From positions 23,293-87,292 of the forward strand of contig NZ_BCUT01000009.1 of assembly GCF_001591365.1 (NCBI RefSeq): a DNA stretch of 64,000 nt. The letters are read 5' to 3'. Under the pieces are notes generated by a model. That model did no database searches and had not been told where the DNA came from. It saw nothing but the letters and a program-made list of their open reading frames with translations. Below are positions 9,319 to 17,820 of this stretch, piece by piece. The translations under genes were made by a program, and so were the position numbers. The DNA is from Variovorax paradoxus NBRC 15149 (GTDB lineage: Bacteria; Pseudomonadota; Gammaproteobacteria; Burkholderiales; Burkholderiaceae_C). Numbering within the stretch: the first letter of the stretch is position 1; each line of letters starts with the position of its first letter.

Positions 9319-10773
9319 ATGAAGCGCTATGAAGCCCTTGCCGCCGACATCGAGGCGTCGATCCGCCACGGCACGCTCAAGACCGGCGACCGGTTGCCCT
9401 CGGTGCGGCACACCGGCGAGAGCCGGGGCGTGAGCGCCTCCACCGTGTTCCAGGCGTACTACTTGCTGGAGGCGCGCGGCCTGGTGCGCGCGCGGGACCG
9501 CTCGGGCTACTACGTCACCGGCGGCGGGCTGCGCGATGCGCCGCCCGAGGCCAACCTCACCTCGCGCCCGGCCGAGGGGCCCAGGTCGCTCGACGTGAGC
9601 GACCACGTGTTCGACATCCTCGAAGCCAGCATGTCGCGCAAGGTGGTTCCCTTCGGCTCGGCGTTTCCGAGCCCGCTCTTGTTTCCGCTGGCGCGGCTGG
9701 GCCAGTTCATGGCCGCGAGCGCCAAGTCGCTCGACCCGTGGAGCACCGTGGACGACCTCACGCCCGGCAGCGCGGCGCTGCGCCGGCAGATTGCGCTGCG
9801 CTACCTGGGCGACGGCATGCAGGTGGCGGCCGATGAGATCGTCGTCACCAACGGCGCGCTGGAGGCGCTCAACCTGTGCCTCGCGGCGGTCACGCGCCCC
9901 GGCGATTCGGTGATCGTCGAATCGCCCACCTTCTATGCGGCCCTGCAGGCGCTGGAGCGCATGGGCCTGCGCGCCATCGAGGTGCCGACCCATCCCGGCG
10001 AAGGCATCGACCTGGCCGCACTGGAGCTTGCCATCGCGGCCCACCAGCCCAAGGCCTGCTGGCTCATGACCACCTTCCAGAACCCGCTCGGCAGCCTGAT
10101 GCCCGACGCGAAGAAGAAGGCGCTGGTCGAACTGCTCGCGCGGCACGCGCTGCCGCTGATCGAGGACGACGTGTACGCCGAGCTCTACGTCGGCGACCGC
10201 CGCCCGCCGCCGGCCAAGGCCTTCGACACGCAGGGCCTCGTGCTGCATTGCTCGTCGTTCTCGAAGTGCCTGGCACCGGGCTACCGCATCGGATGGGCAT
10301 CGGCCGGGCGCTTTGCGCGCAACGTGGCGCGCTTGAAGCTGACGACCACGCTCAGCACCTCGGTGCCCGCGCAGCTCGCGCTCGCAAGCTACCTGGAAAA
10401 AGGCGGCCTCGACAAGCACCTGCGCAAGCTGCGCCAGGTCCTGGCCGTGCAGCAGGCGAGCTTTGCGCAGGCAGTGGGCCACTACTTTCCCGCGGGCACG
10501 CGCGCCACGCGGCCGCTGGGCGGCTACTTCATGTGGGTCGAGCTGCCGGCGCAGGTCGATGCGCTCGCCATCCACGCGCAAGCGCTGGAGCGCGGCATCA
10601 GCGTGGCGCCCGGGCCCATCTTCTCGGCCACGCGCGGCTTCGCGCACTGCCTGCGCCTGAACTACGGGCATGCCTGGGACGCGCAGAGCGAAAAGGCGAT
10701 GCAGACCCTGGGGCGATTGGTGGCAGCCGCCGCGGCAGGCAGCCCGCCGCGCGAGAAAATCGCGCTGCCGTGA
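9319..10773 (+). CDS. MocR-type regulator (GntR HTH fused to aminotransferase-like domain)
   Basis: The 484-residue protein has an N-terminal GntR winged helix (about 1-75, with the GDRLPSVR motif) and a fold-type I PLP-dependent aminotransferase domain. The PLP-binding lysine is in SSFSKCLAPGYRIGW, and TTFQNPLGS matches the substrate pocket region. MocR proteins are transcription factors that sense PLP or amino-compounds; some control pdx, gab or taurine genes. Here it is divergent from the DUF2970-cytochrome operon, and an AlkB-like gene starts within its stop codon. Either side could be its target. No pdx gene is adjacent, so PdxR identity is not supported. Confidence 0.9.
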   Translation: MKRYEALAADIEASIRHGTLKTGDRLPSVRHTGESRGVSASTVFQAYYLLEARGLVRARDRSGYYVTGGGLRDAPPEANLTSRPAEGPRSLDVSDHVFDILEASMSRKVVPFGSAFPSPLLFPLARLGQFMAASAKSLDPWSTVDDLTPGSAALRRQIALRYLGDGMQVAADEIVVTNGALEALNLCLAAVTRPGDSVIVESPTFYAALQALERMGLRAIEVPTHPGEGIDLAALELAIAAHQPKACWLMTTFQNPLGSLMPDAKKKALVELLARHALPLIEDDVYAELYVGDRRPPPAKAFDTQGLVLHCSSFSKCLAPGYRIGWASAGRFARNVARLKLTTTLSTSVPAQLALASYLEKGGLDKHLRKLRQVLAVQQASFAQAVGHYFPAGTRATRPLGGYFMWVELPAQVDALAIHAQALERGISVAPGPIFSATRGFAHCLRLNYGHAWDAQSEKAMQTLGRLVAAAAAGSPPREKIALP

Positions 10774-11432
10774 CCTTCGACCTTTTCTCCGATGCCCTCG
10801 AAGACGCCGCACTGCCGCGCGGCAAAGAGGCGATCGGCCCTGGCGCGTTCGTCCTGCGCGGGTTTGCGCTGCCGTATGTCGACGAACTGCTGTCCGCGCT
10901 GCACGAGGTCGAGCAGCGCGCCGCCTTCCGCCACCTCGTGACCCCCGGCGGCTTCACGATGTCGGTTGCCATGACCAACTGCGGCCGGCTCGGCTGGATC
11001 TCGGACCGGCGCGGCTATCGCTATGGCGAGCACGATCCCGAAACCGGCCTGCCCTGGCCCGCCATGCCGGCGGCCTTCGCGCGCCTGGCCCAGGCCTCGG
11101 CCGCCGAGGCCGGGTTTGCGGGCTTCGAGCCCGACGCCTGCCTGGTGAACCGCTACGAGCCCGGCACGCGCCTGTCGTTGCACCAGGACAGGGACGAGCG
11201 CGACTACGGCGCGCCCATCGTCTCGGTGTCGCTCGGCATGCCGGCCACCTTTCTCTTCGGCGGCCTCGCCCGCAGCGACAAGGCCGCACGCATTCCGCTG
11301 GTGCACGGCGACGTGGTGGTGTGGGGCGGGCCCGACCGGCTGCGCTACCACGGCGTGCTGCCGCTCGAAGACCGACCGCACACGCTGCTGGGCAGCCGGC
11401 GCATCAACCTGACTTTTCGCAAAGCGGGATGA
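10770..11432 (+). CDS. alkB: AlkB-like Fe(II)/2-oxoglutarate dioxygenase
   Basis: AlkB removes methyl groups from alkylated bases (1-methyladenine, 3-methylcytosine) by oxidative demethylation. The 221-residue product has the Fe(II) ligands in HQDRDE (HxD) and the distal His in RYHGV, the NRYEPG substrate stretch, and the 2-oxoglutarate-binding RINLTFR at the C-terminus. The start is the GTG at 10770, forming a GTGA overlap with the MocR stop codon, so translation is coupled. This close link of a DNA repair enzyme to a MocR regulator has no obvious functional reason. No Ada or AlkA gene is nearby. Confidence 0.92.
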   Translation: MTFDLFSDALEDAALPRGKEAIGPGAFVLRGFALPYVDELLSALHEVEQRAAFRHLVTPGGFTMSVAMTNCGRLGWISDRRGYRYGEHDPETGLPWPAMPAAFARLAQASAAEAGFAGFEPDACLVNRYEPGTRLSLHQDRDERDYGAPIVSVSLGMPATFLFGGLARSDKAARIPLVHGDVVVWGGPDRLRYHGVLPLEDRPHTLLGSRRINLTFRKAG

Positions 11433-11783
11433 AACGGCCGCTCAAGTCAAATTGATGACTTGTTCCTTTTTTCTGTGCACAACTCTGTGGGTTGTCTGAG
11501 GACCGGAGTCGCCAGAGCCAGCATTGACGGGGGTTGGCACTAGGTTGCCCGCGGAATGGGCAGGGGAGCGGGGCGGTGGAAAAACGGGGGCTGCGTGGAA
11601 CGGGCGTCTCGAAAAAGCGGTCTGGATTCGTGACATACATCACGAATTCAGCCAAGGGCCGGCGGTCGGGACGGAGGCCTTTGCCGCTTCGATCACAATC
11701 AGTTACCGATCGATGACGGAGCCGTTGCCCGCTAAGCCCTTGGTCCTCCGGCGGCGAGCGGGCTCGGTCTTAAGGGCGCACGC
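11433..11783. other. 351-bp intergenic stretch ahead of the NERD helicase gene
   Basis: No convincing gene is seen. Small frames on both strands lack family features. It contains a T-rich patch near 11466-11476, a possible weak stem (ACAAC/GTTGT) just downstream, and a perfect inverted repeat at 11626-11647 described separately. The composition looks less GC-biased than the flanking alkB gene. Confidence 0.6.
11626..11647. promoter_or_regulatory. Perfect 8-6-8 inverted repeat, CRP/FNR-type operator candidate
   Basis: ATTCGTGA and TCACGAAT flank a 6-nt spacer. The core GTGA-N6-TCAC is the consensus spacing and sequence of CRP/FNR family sites. It lies 137 bp ahead of the NERD helicase start and 194 bp behind alkB, so it would act on the helicase gene. 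Binding is inferred from the pattern only. Confidence 0.5.
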
Positions 11784-13736
11784 ATGGCTTACTTCCCTCA
11801 GGGCAAAACAACCGTTCATGCCCGCTGCAACACAGGTGAGCGCAAGCTCTTCGAGGCGCTGAAACGCCACTTGCCAGACGACCATCTGGTTTGGCACGAC
11901 CTCCCGATTGGCGATGCCGGCCTGCAGCCTGACTTCGTGATCCTGAGCCCGCGACAGGGCTTGCTGGTGCTGGAAGTCAAGGACTGGAAGCGAAGCACGC
12001 TGGCCGGTGCTGACAAGCATCGTGTGCAGCTCAACGTGGAGCGGGGCGTGGTGACCAGCCCCCATCCGCTGGCCCAGGCGCGCCAGCACGTGCTCGCGCT
12101 CGTCGATCGAATGCAGCTTGACCCGGCGTTGGTGGCCGCGGAAGGCCGTTTCAAGGGAAAGCTGCTGTTCCCGTGGGGCTGGGGCTGCGCCTTGGTGAAT
12201 CTCAAGCGTGACAGTGTGTCGGACCCCGGCTTCGCGGAAATCTTCCCGCCAGAACGAACGCTGCTGCGTGACGATCTGGAGGACGACACCGACACAGAAA
12301 CCTTCAGCCAGAGGCTGTGGTCGATGATGCAGGTGAACTTCCCGCATACGCTGACTCTGCCGCAACAGGATCGTGTGCGCTGGCACTTGTTCCCGACCCT
12401 GCGCGTGGAGCCGCAGCAAGCGGCGCTTCAGCTGGGCGAGGCGAAGCCCAACGGCCCCATTCGCATGCACGACATGATGCACGTCATGGACATGCAGCAG
12501 GAACGCGAAGCGCGCCGCATGGGTGATGGCCATCGGGTCATCCACGGTGTCGCCGGATCGGGCAAGACCATGATCCTGGTGTTCCGTGCCCAGCATCTCT
12601 CCAAGGCGGCCGCGGCGGTCGGGCGGCCTGTACTGGTTCTCTGCTACAACCGCGCGCTTGCCGAGCGCATCGCCTACCTCTTGCAGCAGCGGGGAGTCGA
12701 CGGAGCCGACCAAGGTGTGGTGGTGCGCTCCTTCCATAGCTGGTGCGAGGACATGGCGCGCACCTACCAACTGGAAGTGAAGGCGCCGCGCAGCCCGGCC
12801 GACGCCTACTTCACCGAATTGGCCGCCACCGTTGAACGTGCACTCGCAAGCGGCTTCGTACCCAAGGGCCAATACACGGCCGTGATGATCGACGAGGCGC
12901 ACGACTTCGAGGACGCCTGGCTGCGGATGGCGGTAGAACTGGTCAACCCCGCCACAAAGGCACTGTTGGTCCTGTACGACCATGCCCAGGCAATCTACAA
13001 GAAGCAGAATCGAAAAACGCCCTTCAAGGCCCTTGGCATCGATGTGGTTGGCGGCCGTCGCAGCACCATCCTGCGCACCAACTACCGCAACACAGCGGAA
13101 GTGCTGAGCCTTGCGCTGCGGTGCGCAGGCGAGTTGATGCCTCAAGGTCCGGCATCGGACTCCGCTGCCGACATGAACGACAGCGAACTCGGCGCGCTGC
13201 TGGATGGCGCAAGCGGTGACGCGCCGGTATCCGTCGTTCGGCCGGACTCGGCGGGACGCCGCGGCCCGATGCCAGTGCTCCACGAAGCAGACTCCGCCCG
13301 GACTGAAGCGCTTTGGCAGGCCCAGCGCATCGCGCAGTTGCAGGCCGAGGGCGTGCGGCTGGGACAGATCGCGGTGGTCTTCCGCTACAAGGCGGCGATG
13401 GAGCCTCTGGAAGAGGCCCTGCGTGTGCATGGCATTCCCTTCCAGTCAATGCGCACCATCAAGCCGCGCGACCTGCAATGGGCTGACGATGCGGTGCGGA
13501 TCTTGACTGCCCACAGCGTCAAGGGACTGGAGTTCTCTCACGTCCTGGTCGGTGCGATTGATGCCTTCGAAGAGGCCAAGCATCAGGCCGCTGCGGACGA
13601 GTTGCGATTGCTCTATGTGGCAATGACTCGCGCCACCCTGTGGCTGGCGCTTTCGGCGCGCCGGGCGGGTCCGTTGGTCGATCAAGTGCGCGGGCAGTTG
13701 GAGAGGCTTCGGGTGGAGTGGGCGGAGTTGGGTTGA
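11784..13736 (+). CDS. NERD-domain superfamily 1 (UvrD/Rep-like) DNA helicase
   Basis: The 650-residue protein combines an N-terminal NERD nuclease-related domain (about 15-120; GLQPDFVILSP and LVLEVKDWK carry the acidic and Lys positions) with a UvrD-like helicase. Visible helicase motifs are Walker A GVAGSGKT at 255-262, Walker B DEAHD at 370-374, TNYRN, the motif V stretch TAHSVKGLEF near 575 and motif VI LLYVAMTRA. NERD-helicases occur as accessory genes, sometimes in defence islands or on plasmids. It is followed by a HEAT-like gene on the opposite strand. A role in DNA processing or phage defence is possible; no other defence gene is recognisable nearby. Confidence 0.88.
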   Translation: MAYFPQGKTTVHARCNTGERKLFEALKRHLPDDHLVWHDLPIGDAGLQPDFVILSPRQGLLVLEVKDWKRSTLAGADKHRVQLNVERGVVTSPHPLAQARQHVLALVDRMQLDPALVAAEGRFKGKLLFPWGWGCALVNLKRDSVSDPGFAEIFPPERTLLRDDLEDDTDTETFSQRLWSMMQVNFPHTLTLPQQDRVRWHLFPTLRVEPQQAALQLGEAKPNGPIRMHDMMHVMDMQQEREARRMGDGHRVIHGVAGSGKTMILVFRAQHLSKAAAAVGRPVLVLCYNRALAERIAYLLQQRGVDGADQGVVVRSFHSWCEDMARTYQLEVKAPRSPADAYFTELAATVERALASGFVPKGQYTAVMIDEAHDFEDAWLRMAVELVNPATKALLVLYDHAQAIYKKQNRKTPFKALGIDVVGGRRSTILRTNYRNTAEVLSLALRCAGELMPQGPASDSAADMNDSELGALLDGASGDAPVSVVRPDSAGRRGPMPVLHEADSARTEALWQAQRIAQLQAEGVRLGQIAVVFRYKAAMEPLEEALRVHGIPFQSMRTIKPRDLQWADDAVRILTAHSVKGLEFSHVLVGAIDAFEEAKHQAAADELRLLYVAMTRATLWLALSARRAGPLVDQVRGQLERLRVEWAELG

Positions 13737-13975
13737 GCGTTGGTTGAAGACGCATCCTTGTGGCAGCTTCGCGAGCCTTCTCGTGATCCGCCCGGTATTG
13801 CGAAGGCGCCTACGCAGCGGAAGCGGACTGTCGCTGCTCAAGGCTAGACTTTCGAGTCCGGCCATGAGCTGACCGTCATAGGCCCCTTTCCGGTTGCCTG
13901 GCCGGCAAGGCCAACCCCAATATTGGGGAGTGCATCGGTTCTACCGGACAATGCGGAAGGAGAAGACGGTAGCGC
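13737..13975. other. Convergent intergenic region with palindrome
   Basis: This 239-bp gap separates the convergent helicase and HEAT-like genes. It holds a perfect 14-bp palindrome CCCCAATATTGGGG at 13915-13928, preceded by an imperfect inverted repeat (GGTTGCCTGGCC against GGCCAACC). These may form a bidirectional stop, but there is no T-run. No gene is seen. Confidence 0.5.
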
Positions 13976-15274
13976 TCAGGCCGCGACAAGTGCTCGTACG
14001 TCTGGGTCGGCATCGTGCGCAGCTTCTGTCAATACCCAGGCCGGAGCGGCACTCGTGTCGATCAGGGCCTTTAAGGCTCGCTTGCGGCATATCGAGCAAG
14101 GTGAAAGCTCATAAACGTAGAGAAGACAGTGGGATGCGCCTGCGTCCGGGTGCGCTTCGCACAAGTCCAGAAGTTCTCCGACGAGACGATGGGCCTGATC
14201 GGCGTCGTGCAACGGTTCTAGATACTCCGCACATATCGCAAAGTCGCCAGCTTCGAAATTGTTCACCAGCAAGGAGACGCCGTTCGCCAATTCGCCGGCA
14301 GCAAGCAAGCGCATGGCAGCTTGCCGCAACTCCCCGTGCGTGAGCGGGGCCACGGCTCTCACAGCGGCCCGCCGAATCTGCTCATCGGGATGAGCAATCC
14401 ATGGGAGCAACCGACTGTCGAATCGCGGAACGCCCTTCTGTGCAAAGCATCCGAGTAAGCGCTTGACATGCTCGGGCTCATCTGACGCCAGCAGCGCAGC
14501 GAATACCGTATCGAGATGGTCGCTGGCCGCTTTCGCGCCCCACCGCCGGAACCAATGACATTGATCCCCTAGGTTCTTGCTGACGTGCGCCACGATCTCG
14601 TCGCCTGTATAGGCCGGGATGTTGAAGCGGCTTGAAGAGGCGCTGCGACTCTCGCGTGTTCTGCGCATGCCTGCAAGGTAGTTCGCAATATCCGAGTCGA
14701 CCGCAGCCTCGCGTTCGAGTGCGGCTAGCCCTCCCTTGATGCCCGTGAGCGAATCGAACTGCTCGCTGGGACAGTCATCAACCCAGAAGTCCGGATCTGT
14801 CCGCAGCCATTGTCCTAACTGTCGAGCGACATGGATCAGTCCGTCCACGCCGTCCAGAGCCAATATTTGATCGACACCAATCACGTCAGACGTATGCGAC
14901 AGTCGGACCAGCGACCGATACAACAAGCTTCTCGCGTCTTCCGAACCCGAACTGGCAAGCTCTTTCAGGATCGCACTGCGATGACTCATGTCGCGATGGT
15001 TCTCTGGCAATGACGTATCCGCCATCGCCTCGAGCGCCCGAAGTACCTTCTTGCTCAGCTTCGCGCGATCGACAATCGAAAGCAGCCACGGAGCTCGCTG
15101 CGCCTCGCACTGAGGATCGTAGGAGAGACACGACACACATGCCTGTGTGATCTCGTCTTCGAATCCATTCGGTCCATGGCTTGCAACCTGCTGCATGGCG
15201 CGCCCGTGACCTGTTCGCAGAGCGGCCGCAAACGCGGCTGTGGTCAATGGAAAGGTCGGTTGTTTTATTTGCAT
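13976..15274 (-). CDS. Hypothetical HEAT-like repeat protein
   Basis: I do not recognise a named family. The 432-residue product has no signal peptide or membrane segment and is built of short amphipathic helices. The C-terminal half shows HEAT-like units, such as HPDEQIRRAAVRAVAPL and DADPDVRALVAA at the very end, a typical protein-protein interaction scaffold. Many Cys residues are scattered (for example CVSCLSYDPQC near the N-terminus and CSICRKR near the C-terminus). The ATG at 15274 was chosen because the longer frame to 15781 gives a low-complexity Arg/Ser-rich leader that overlaps the GNAT gene. It lies in the accessory block between the helicase and the GNAT gene. Confidence 0.65.
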   Translation of the reverse strand: MQIKQPTFPLTTAAFAAALRTGHGRAMQQVASHGPNGFEDEITQACVSCLSYDPQCEAQRAPWLLSIVDRAKLSKKVLRALEAMADTSLPENHRDMSHRSAILKELASSGSEDARSLLYRSLVRLSHTSDVIGVDQILALDGVDGLIHVARQLGQWLRTDPDFWVDDCPSEQFDSLTGIKGGLAALEREAAVDSDIANYLAGMRRTRESRSASSSRFNIPAYTGDEIVAHVSKNLGDQCHWFRRWGAKAASDHLDTVFAALLASDEPEHVKRLLGCFAQKGVPRFDSRLLPWIAHPDEQIRRAAVRAVAPLTHGELRQAAMRLLAAGELANGVSLLVNNFEAGDFAICAEYLEPLHDADQAHRLVGELLDLCEAHPDAGASHCLLYVYELSPCSICRKRALKALIDTSAAPAWVLTEAAHDADPDVRALVAA

Positions 15275-15447
15275 TGAGCGTCCTGTGCGAGCACTGCGCC
15301 GAAGGTCAGCTTTCAGACGACCAGTTGCTCGGCGCGAGTGTCGCAGAAGGGCCCGATTTCGACGTTCAGGCTTCGCGATCGAACTAGCAGACCTGAGAAC
15401 AGTACCTCGGCCGCATCTGACGGACAAGATGCGGATGAACGCGACGC

Positions 15448-15921
15448 TCAGCCCCCGCGCGCAAGCACCTTGCGCATCAACGCGTTCTGAAGTGTGAAGC
15501 CCCGAAGGACTGGAAACCGTCGCTCGACCACATGAAATCCGTGGAGAGCGAAAAAGGGCTCGGCGGTCTTGCTCACGTCCGACGTCAGTTCGGCCAGACC
15601 AAGAGACCTGGCCTCCTCGTGGATGCGGGCCATCAGCCTGGTTCCGATTCCCTGCCGCGGACGAGCGCCCGATACAAAGAAGTGGTCGACGTAGCCATCC
15701 TGCTGAACGTCTGCATAGCCGACGATTTCGTCGCCAAGCACAGCGACGAAGGGCTGGATTCCCCGGACTCGATTTGTCCAAAGGTCCGCGTCAAGGTCCG
15801 CTGGAGCCCATGCCTCGACTTGCTCGGGTGAGTAGTCGCGACAGGCAATCTCGTGGATGGCCGTGAAGTACACGCGGAACAGCGCAGCCTCATCACCAAG
15901 CCTGAACCGACGAATCTCCAT
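15448..15921 (-). CDS. GNAT family N-acetyltransferase
   Basis: The 157-residue protein has the GNAT fold, with the acetyl-CoA pyrophosphate loop RPRQGIGTRLM in the middle and a beta-strand VGYADVQQDGYVDHFFV just before it. It looks like YafP-type small acetyltransferases, whose substrates are mostly unknown. The ATG at 15921 is chosen because AGGA lies 5 nt upstream; in-frame ATGs at 15963 and 16029 lack this. It ends 173 bp before the HEAT-like gene and is co-directional with it, so the two may share a transcript. Confidence 0.85.
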   Translation of the reverse strand: MEIRRFRLGDEAALFRVYFTAIHEIACRDYSPEQVEAWAPADLDADLWTNRVRGIQPFVAVLGDEIVGYADVQQDGYVDHFFVSGARPRQGIGTRLMARIHEEARSLGLAELTSDVSKTAEPFFALHGFHVVERRFPVLRGFTLQNALMRKVLARGG

Positions 15922-16103
15922 GAAGTCCTCACGATGCGGCAACTTGAGCCACGAGTCTGTCATATCTGATCCGTGAGGCGAATGTCCGCACCTGGCCGCA
16001 TCTGTCTGGTCGGGATGCCAAGCTGCCATTCATTGCTGACCCAGCAAACCCGTAGGCCGCCATCACGCGCGGCATGGTTGACCGCATGTGCAGCCGTGGA
16101 CCG

Positions 16104-16346
16104 CTACGCCCCCGCCTTGATCAAATCCACGATAGTGCTCTCCGGCCGGAGTTTGCAGGCGCGGCACCAGTCCAGATAGAACAGGACATCCATGTACCGC
16201 TCGCCCCGTTCGACTTTCGAAACATAGGACTGGTCGACCTTCAGCCGTGCGCCCAGTTCAGCCTGCGTCAGCCCTGCGGTAAGCCGTACCGCACGCAGGT
16301 GCTTGCGCAGGACTTCGTATCGGCGATGGTGGATGGACAGCAGCAT
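16104..16346 (-). CDS. XRE-family transcriptional regulator
   Basis: This 80-residue protein is almost entirely a helix-turn-helix domain of the Cro/C1 type: LRAVRLTAGLTQAELGARLKV followed by DQSYVSKVERGERYMD. Single-domain XRE proteins of this size are controllers of restriction-modification, toxin-antitoxin or small mobile loci. It is divergent from the metzincin-like lipoprotein gene; the interval between them carries three TGGCCTTTT-like half-sites that could be its operators. The GNAT gene lies downstream on the same strand. No toxin gene pairs with it. Confidence 0.88.
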   Translation of the reverse strand: MLLSIHHRRYEVLRKHLRAVRLTAGLTQAELGARLKVDQSYVSKVERGERYMDVLFYLDWCRACKLRPESTIVDLIKAGA

Positions 16347-16371
16347 TCATCGATGCTCATTGCCGCCCTGG

Positions 16372-16439
16372 AAAAGGCCATTTTGACCTTTTATGATTAT
16401 GATTCTCTCGAGCCAAAAATGTCACTTTGGCCTTTTTAT
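16372..16439. promoter_or_regulatory. Operator-like repeats between XRE gene and lipoprotein gene
   Basis: This AT-rich divergent interval contains AAAAGGCCA at 16372-16380 and its inverted partner TGGCCTTTT at 16428-16436, plus a near-direct repeat of the latter (TTTGACCTTTTAT at 16382-16394, TTTGGCCTTTTTAT at 16426-16439). Repeated half-sites next to a small XRE gene suggest autoregulation and control of the divergent lipoprotein gene. This is inference from pattern and position. Confidence 0.5.
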
Positions 16440-16462
16440 CGATAGAAATCAGGGATCAAAAA

Positions 16463-17251
16463 ATGAAAAGCAGAATGGTTTTCTTGAGCACCGCCCTCGT
16501 ATTGGCGGCTTGCGGCGGCGGAAGTGGAGGCGGCAGCGCCCAAATGGGGCCTGTCGCGGGGCTTCCCTCCACCCCGGCGCAAACGACGACGCCCACGGCG
16601 CCGGCTACACCTGAGGCACAGGCTCCGGCCGAGCCTGTGGCGCCAGTCGCTTCCGCCGGCCCGACCGATGCCGAAATCCTCGGCCTCGTCGATTCCACCA
16701 ATCTCTCCAGCGCCGGCTACCCGTGGAACGGCCGGTACGCAGGCGTGGTGAAGCGCTGGAGCCTGCCCATTCCGGTCAAGACCAATGGCGAAGCCCGCGC
16801 GGTGCCTGCGATGGACGAGATCGAAGCCAAGCTCGGGTTCGCCGTCTTCGACCGCACCAGCATCGCCGCCGCCGACGAGGCGACGATCACCCGCGGCATC
16901 GTGTTCCGCCAGGGCACGGCCTACCTGCCGGCCGGCGCCAATGCGCAGGGCTTCTGCGCGAACGTCAGCGATGCGCCCTTTGGTGGCGGCTGGTCCGCTT
17001 CATTGCTCAGTCCTGGCGAACTCACCGGGCGGATGTACGTGAACCTGGACAACCCGCAATGCGTGGCAGACGGCGCCATCGTCATCCACGAGATCGGGCA
17101 TGCCTTGGGCTTGGCAACCCACTTCAGGGGCTTTGGCGACGACGACGGGGCTGTCGGGCCGGAGTTCTGGCCCGTGCTGGCGACGCTCTATGCGAACGCC
17201 ATCGGTACGCCCAAGGCGTCCGTCCTCATCAAGCAGATCGACAAGAACTGA
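16463..17251 (+). CDS. Metzincin-like zinc protease, lipoprotein
   Basis: The 262-residue product has a lipoprotein signal with lipobox LAAC (Cys at about 17), followed by a Gly- and Pro/Ala-rich linker to about 65. Near the C-terminus is the extended zinc motif HEIGHALGLATH, with His209, Glu210, His213 and His220, as in metzincin metalloproteases. The start ATG at 16463 has AGGGAT upstream; an in-frame ATG at 16427 would add residues before the signal. It would sit in the envelope, facing the periplasm or outside. A small two-TM protein gene follows after 13 nt. Substrate unknown. Confidence 0.8.
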   Translation: MKSRMVFLSTALVLAACGGGSGGGSAQMGPVAGLPSTPAQTTTPTAPATPEAQAPAEPVAPVASAGPTDAEILGLVDSTNLSSAGYPWNGRYAGVVKRWSLPIPVKTNGEARAVPAMDEIEAKLGFAVFDRTSIAAADEATITRGIVFRQGTAYLPAGANAQGFCANVSDAPFGGGWSASLLSPGELTGRMYVNLDNPQCVADGAIVIHEIGHALGLATHFRGFGDDDGAVGPEFWPVLATLYANAIGTPKASVLIKQIDKN

Positions 17252-17264
17252 AGGAGGGGACGCA

Positions 17265-17684
17265 ATGAAACTGATCGAAGGCAGGCTCACGCGGCTGGGC
17301 GAGTCGACCGTGAACATGAAGAACGAGGTGGTCAAGTATTCGCTCATCCAGATCGGCGACAAGACGCTGACGAACGTGATGATCGACCGCAAGCTCAACA
17401 ACTTCCTGCAGGACGGGGTCGAGACGGAGAAGGCCACGCGGCTTTGGTTTCTCAACGGCGGCAAGATCGTGATGGGTGTGCAGGTCGGCGACGACACGCG
17501 GTACTACGGCACGATCAATCCGTTCTTCTACTTCGCGATGCTGTTCAATGTGGTGTTCACCGGCATCGTGTTCACGTATCAGCCACTCGGCGCTTTGGCG
17601 TGGGCCGTGCTCATCTACGCGATCGGCGGACGCCGATGGCTGGACTACCGCAGGGTGGCGGCTGCCGGCGGCATGAAGGTGTGA
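17265..17684 (+). CDS. Hypothetical two-TM membrane protein
   Basis: The family is not recognised. The 139-residue product has a soluble N-terminal region of about 85 residues with alternating beta-like pattern (LIQIGDKTLTNVMIDRKL), then two hydrophobic segments at about 87-105 and 108-124, and a short basic tail. A strong ribosome binding site (GGAGG, 7 nt ahead of the ATG) follows the stop codon of the metzincin lipoprotein gene closely, so both are likely one operon. It might anchor or regulate that protease, but nothing in the sequence proves it. Confidence 0.7.
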   Translation: MKLIEGRLTRLGESTVNMKNEVVKYSLIQIGDKTLTNVMIDRKLNNFLQDGVETEKATRLWFLNGGKIVMGVQVGDDTRYYGTINPFFYFAMLFNVVFTGIVFTYQPLGALAWAVLIYAIGGRRWLDYRRVAAAGGMKV

Positions 17685-17820
17685 GGGGCACGGCCAGGAA
17701 GCCAATTTCCATTTGGATGAATCCGGCTGGGTGCTGGTGAGCCTGGGCGGCGAATAGGCCGCCGCCAGGCTTTGCTGCGCCGCCGGGCCCTTGCTCGGGG
17801 CGTGCGAAGCCCCAAACAAA

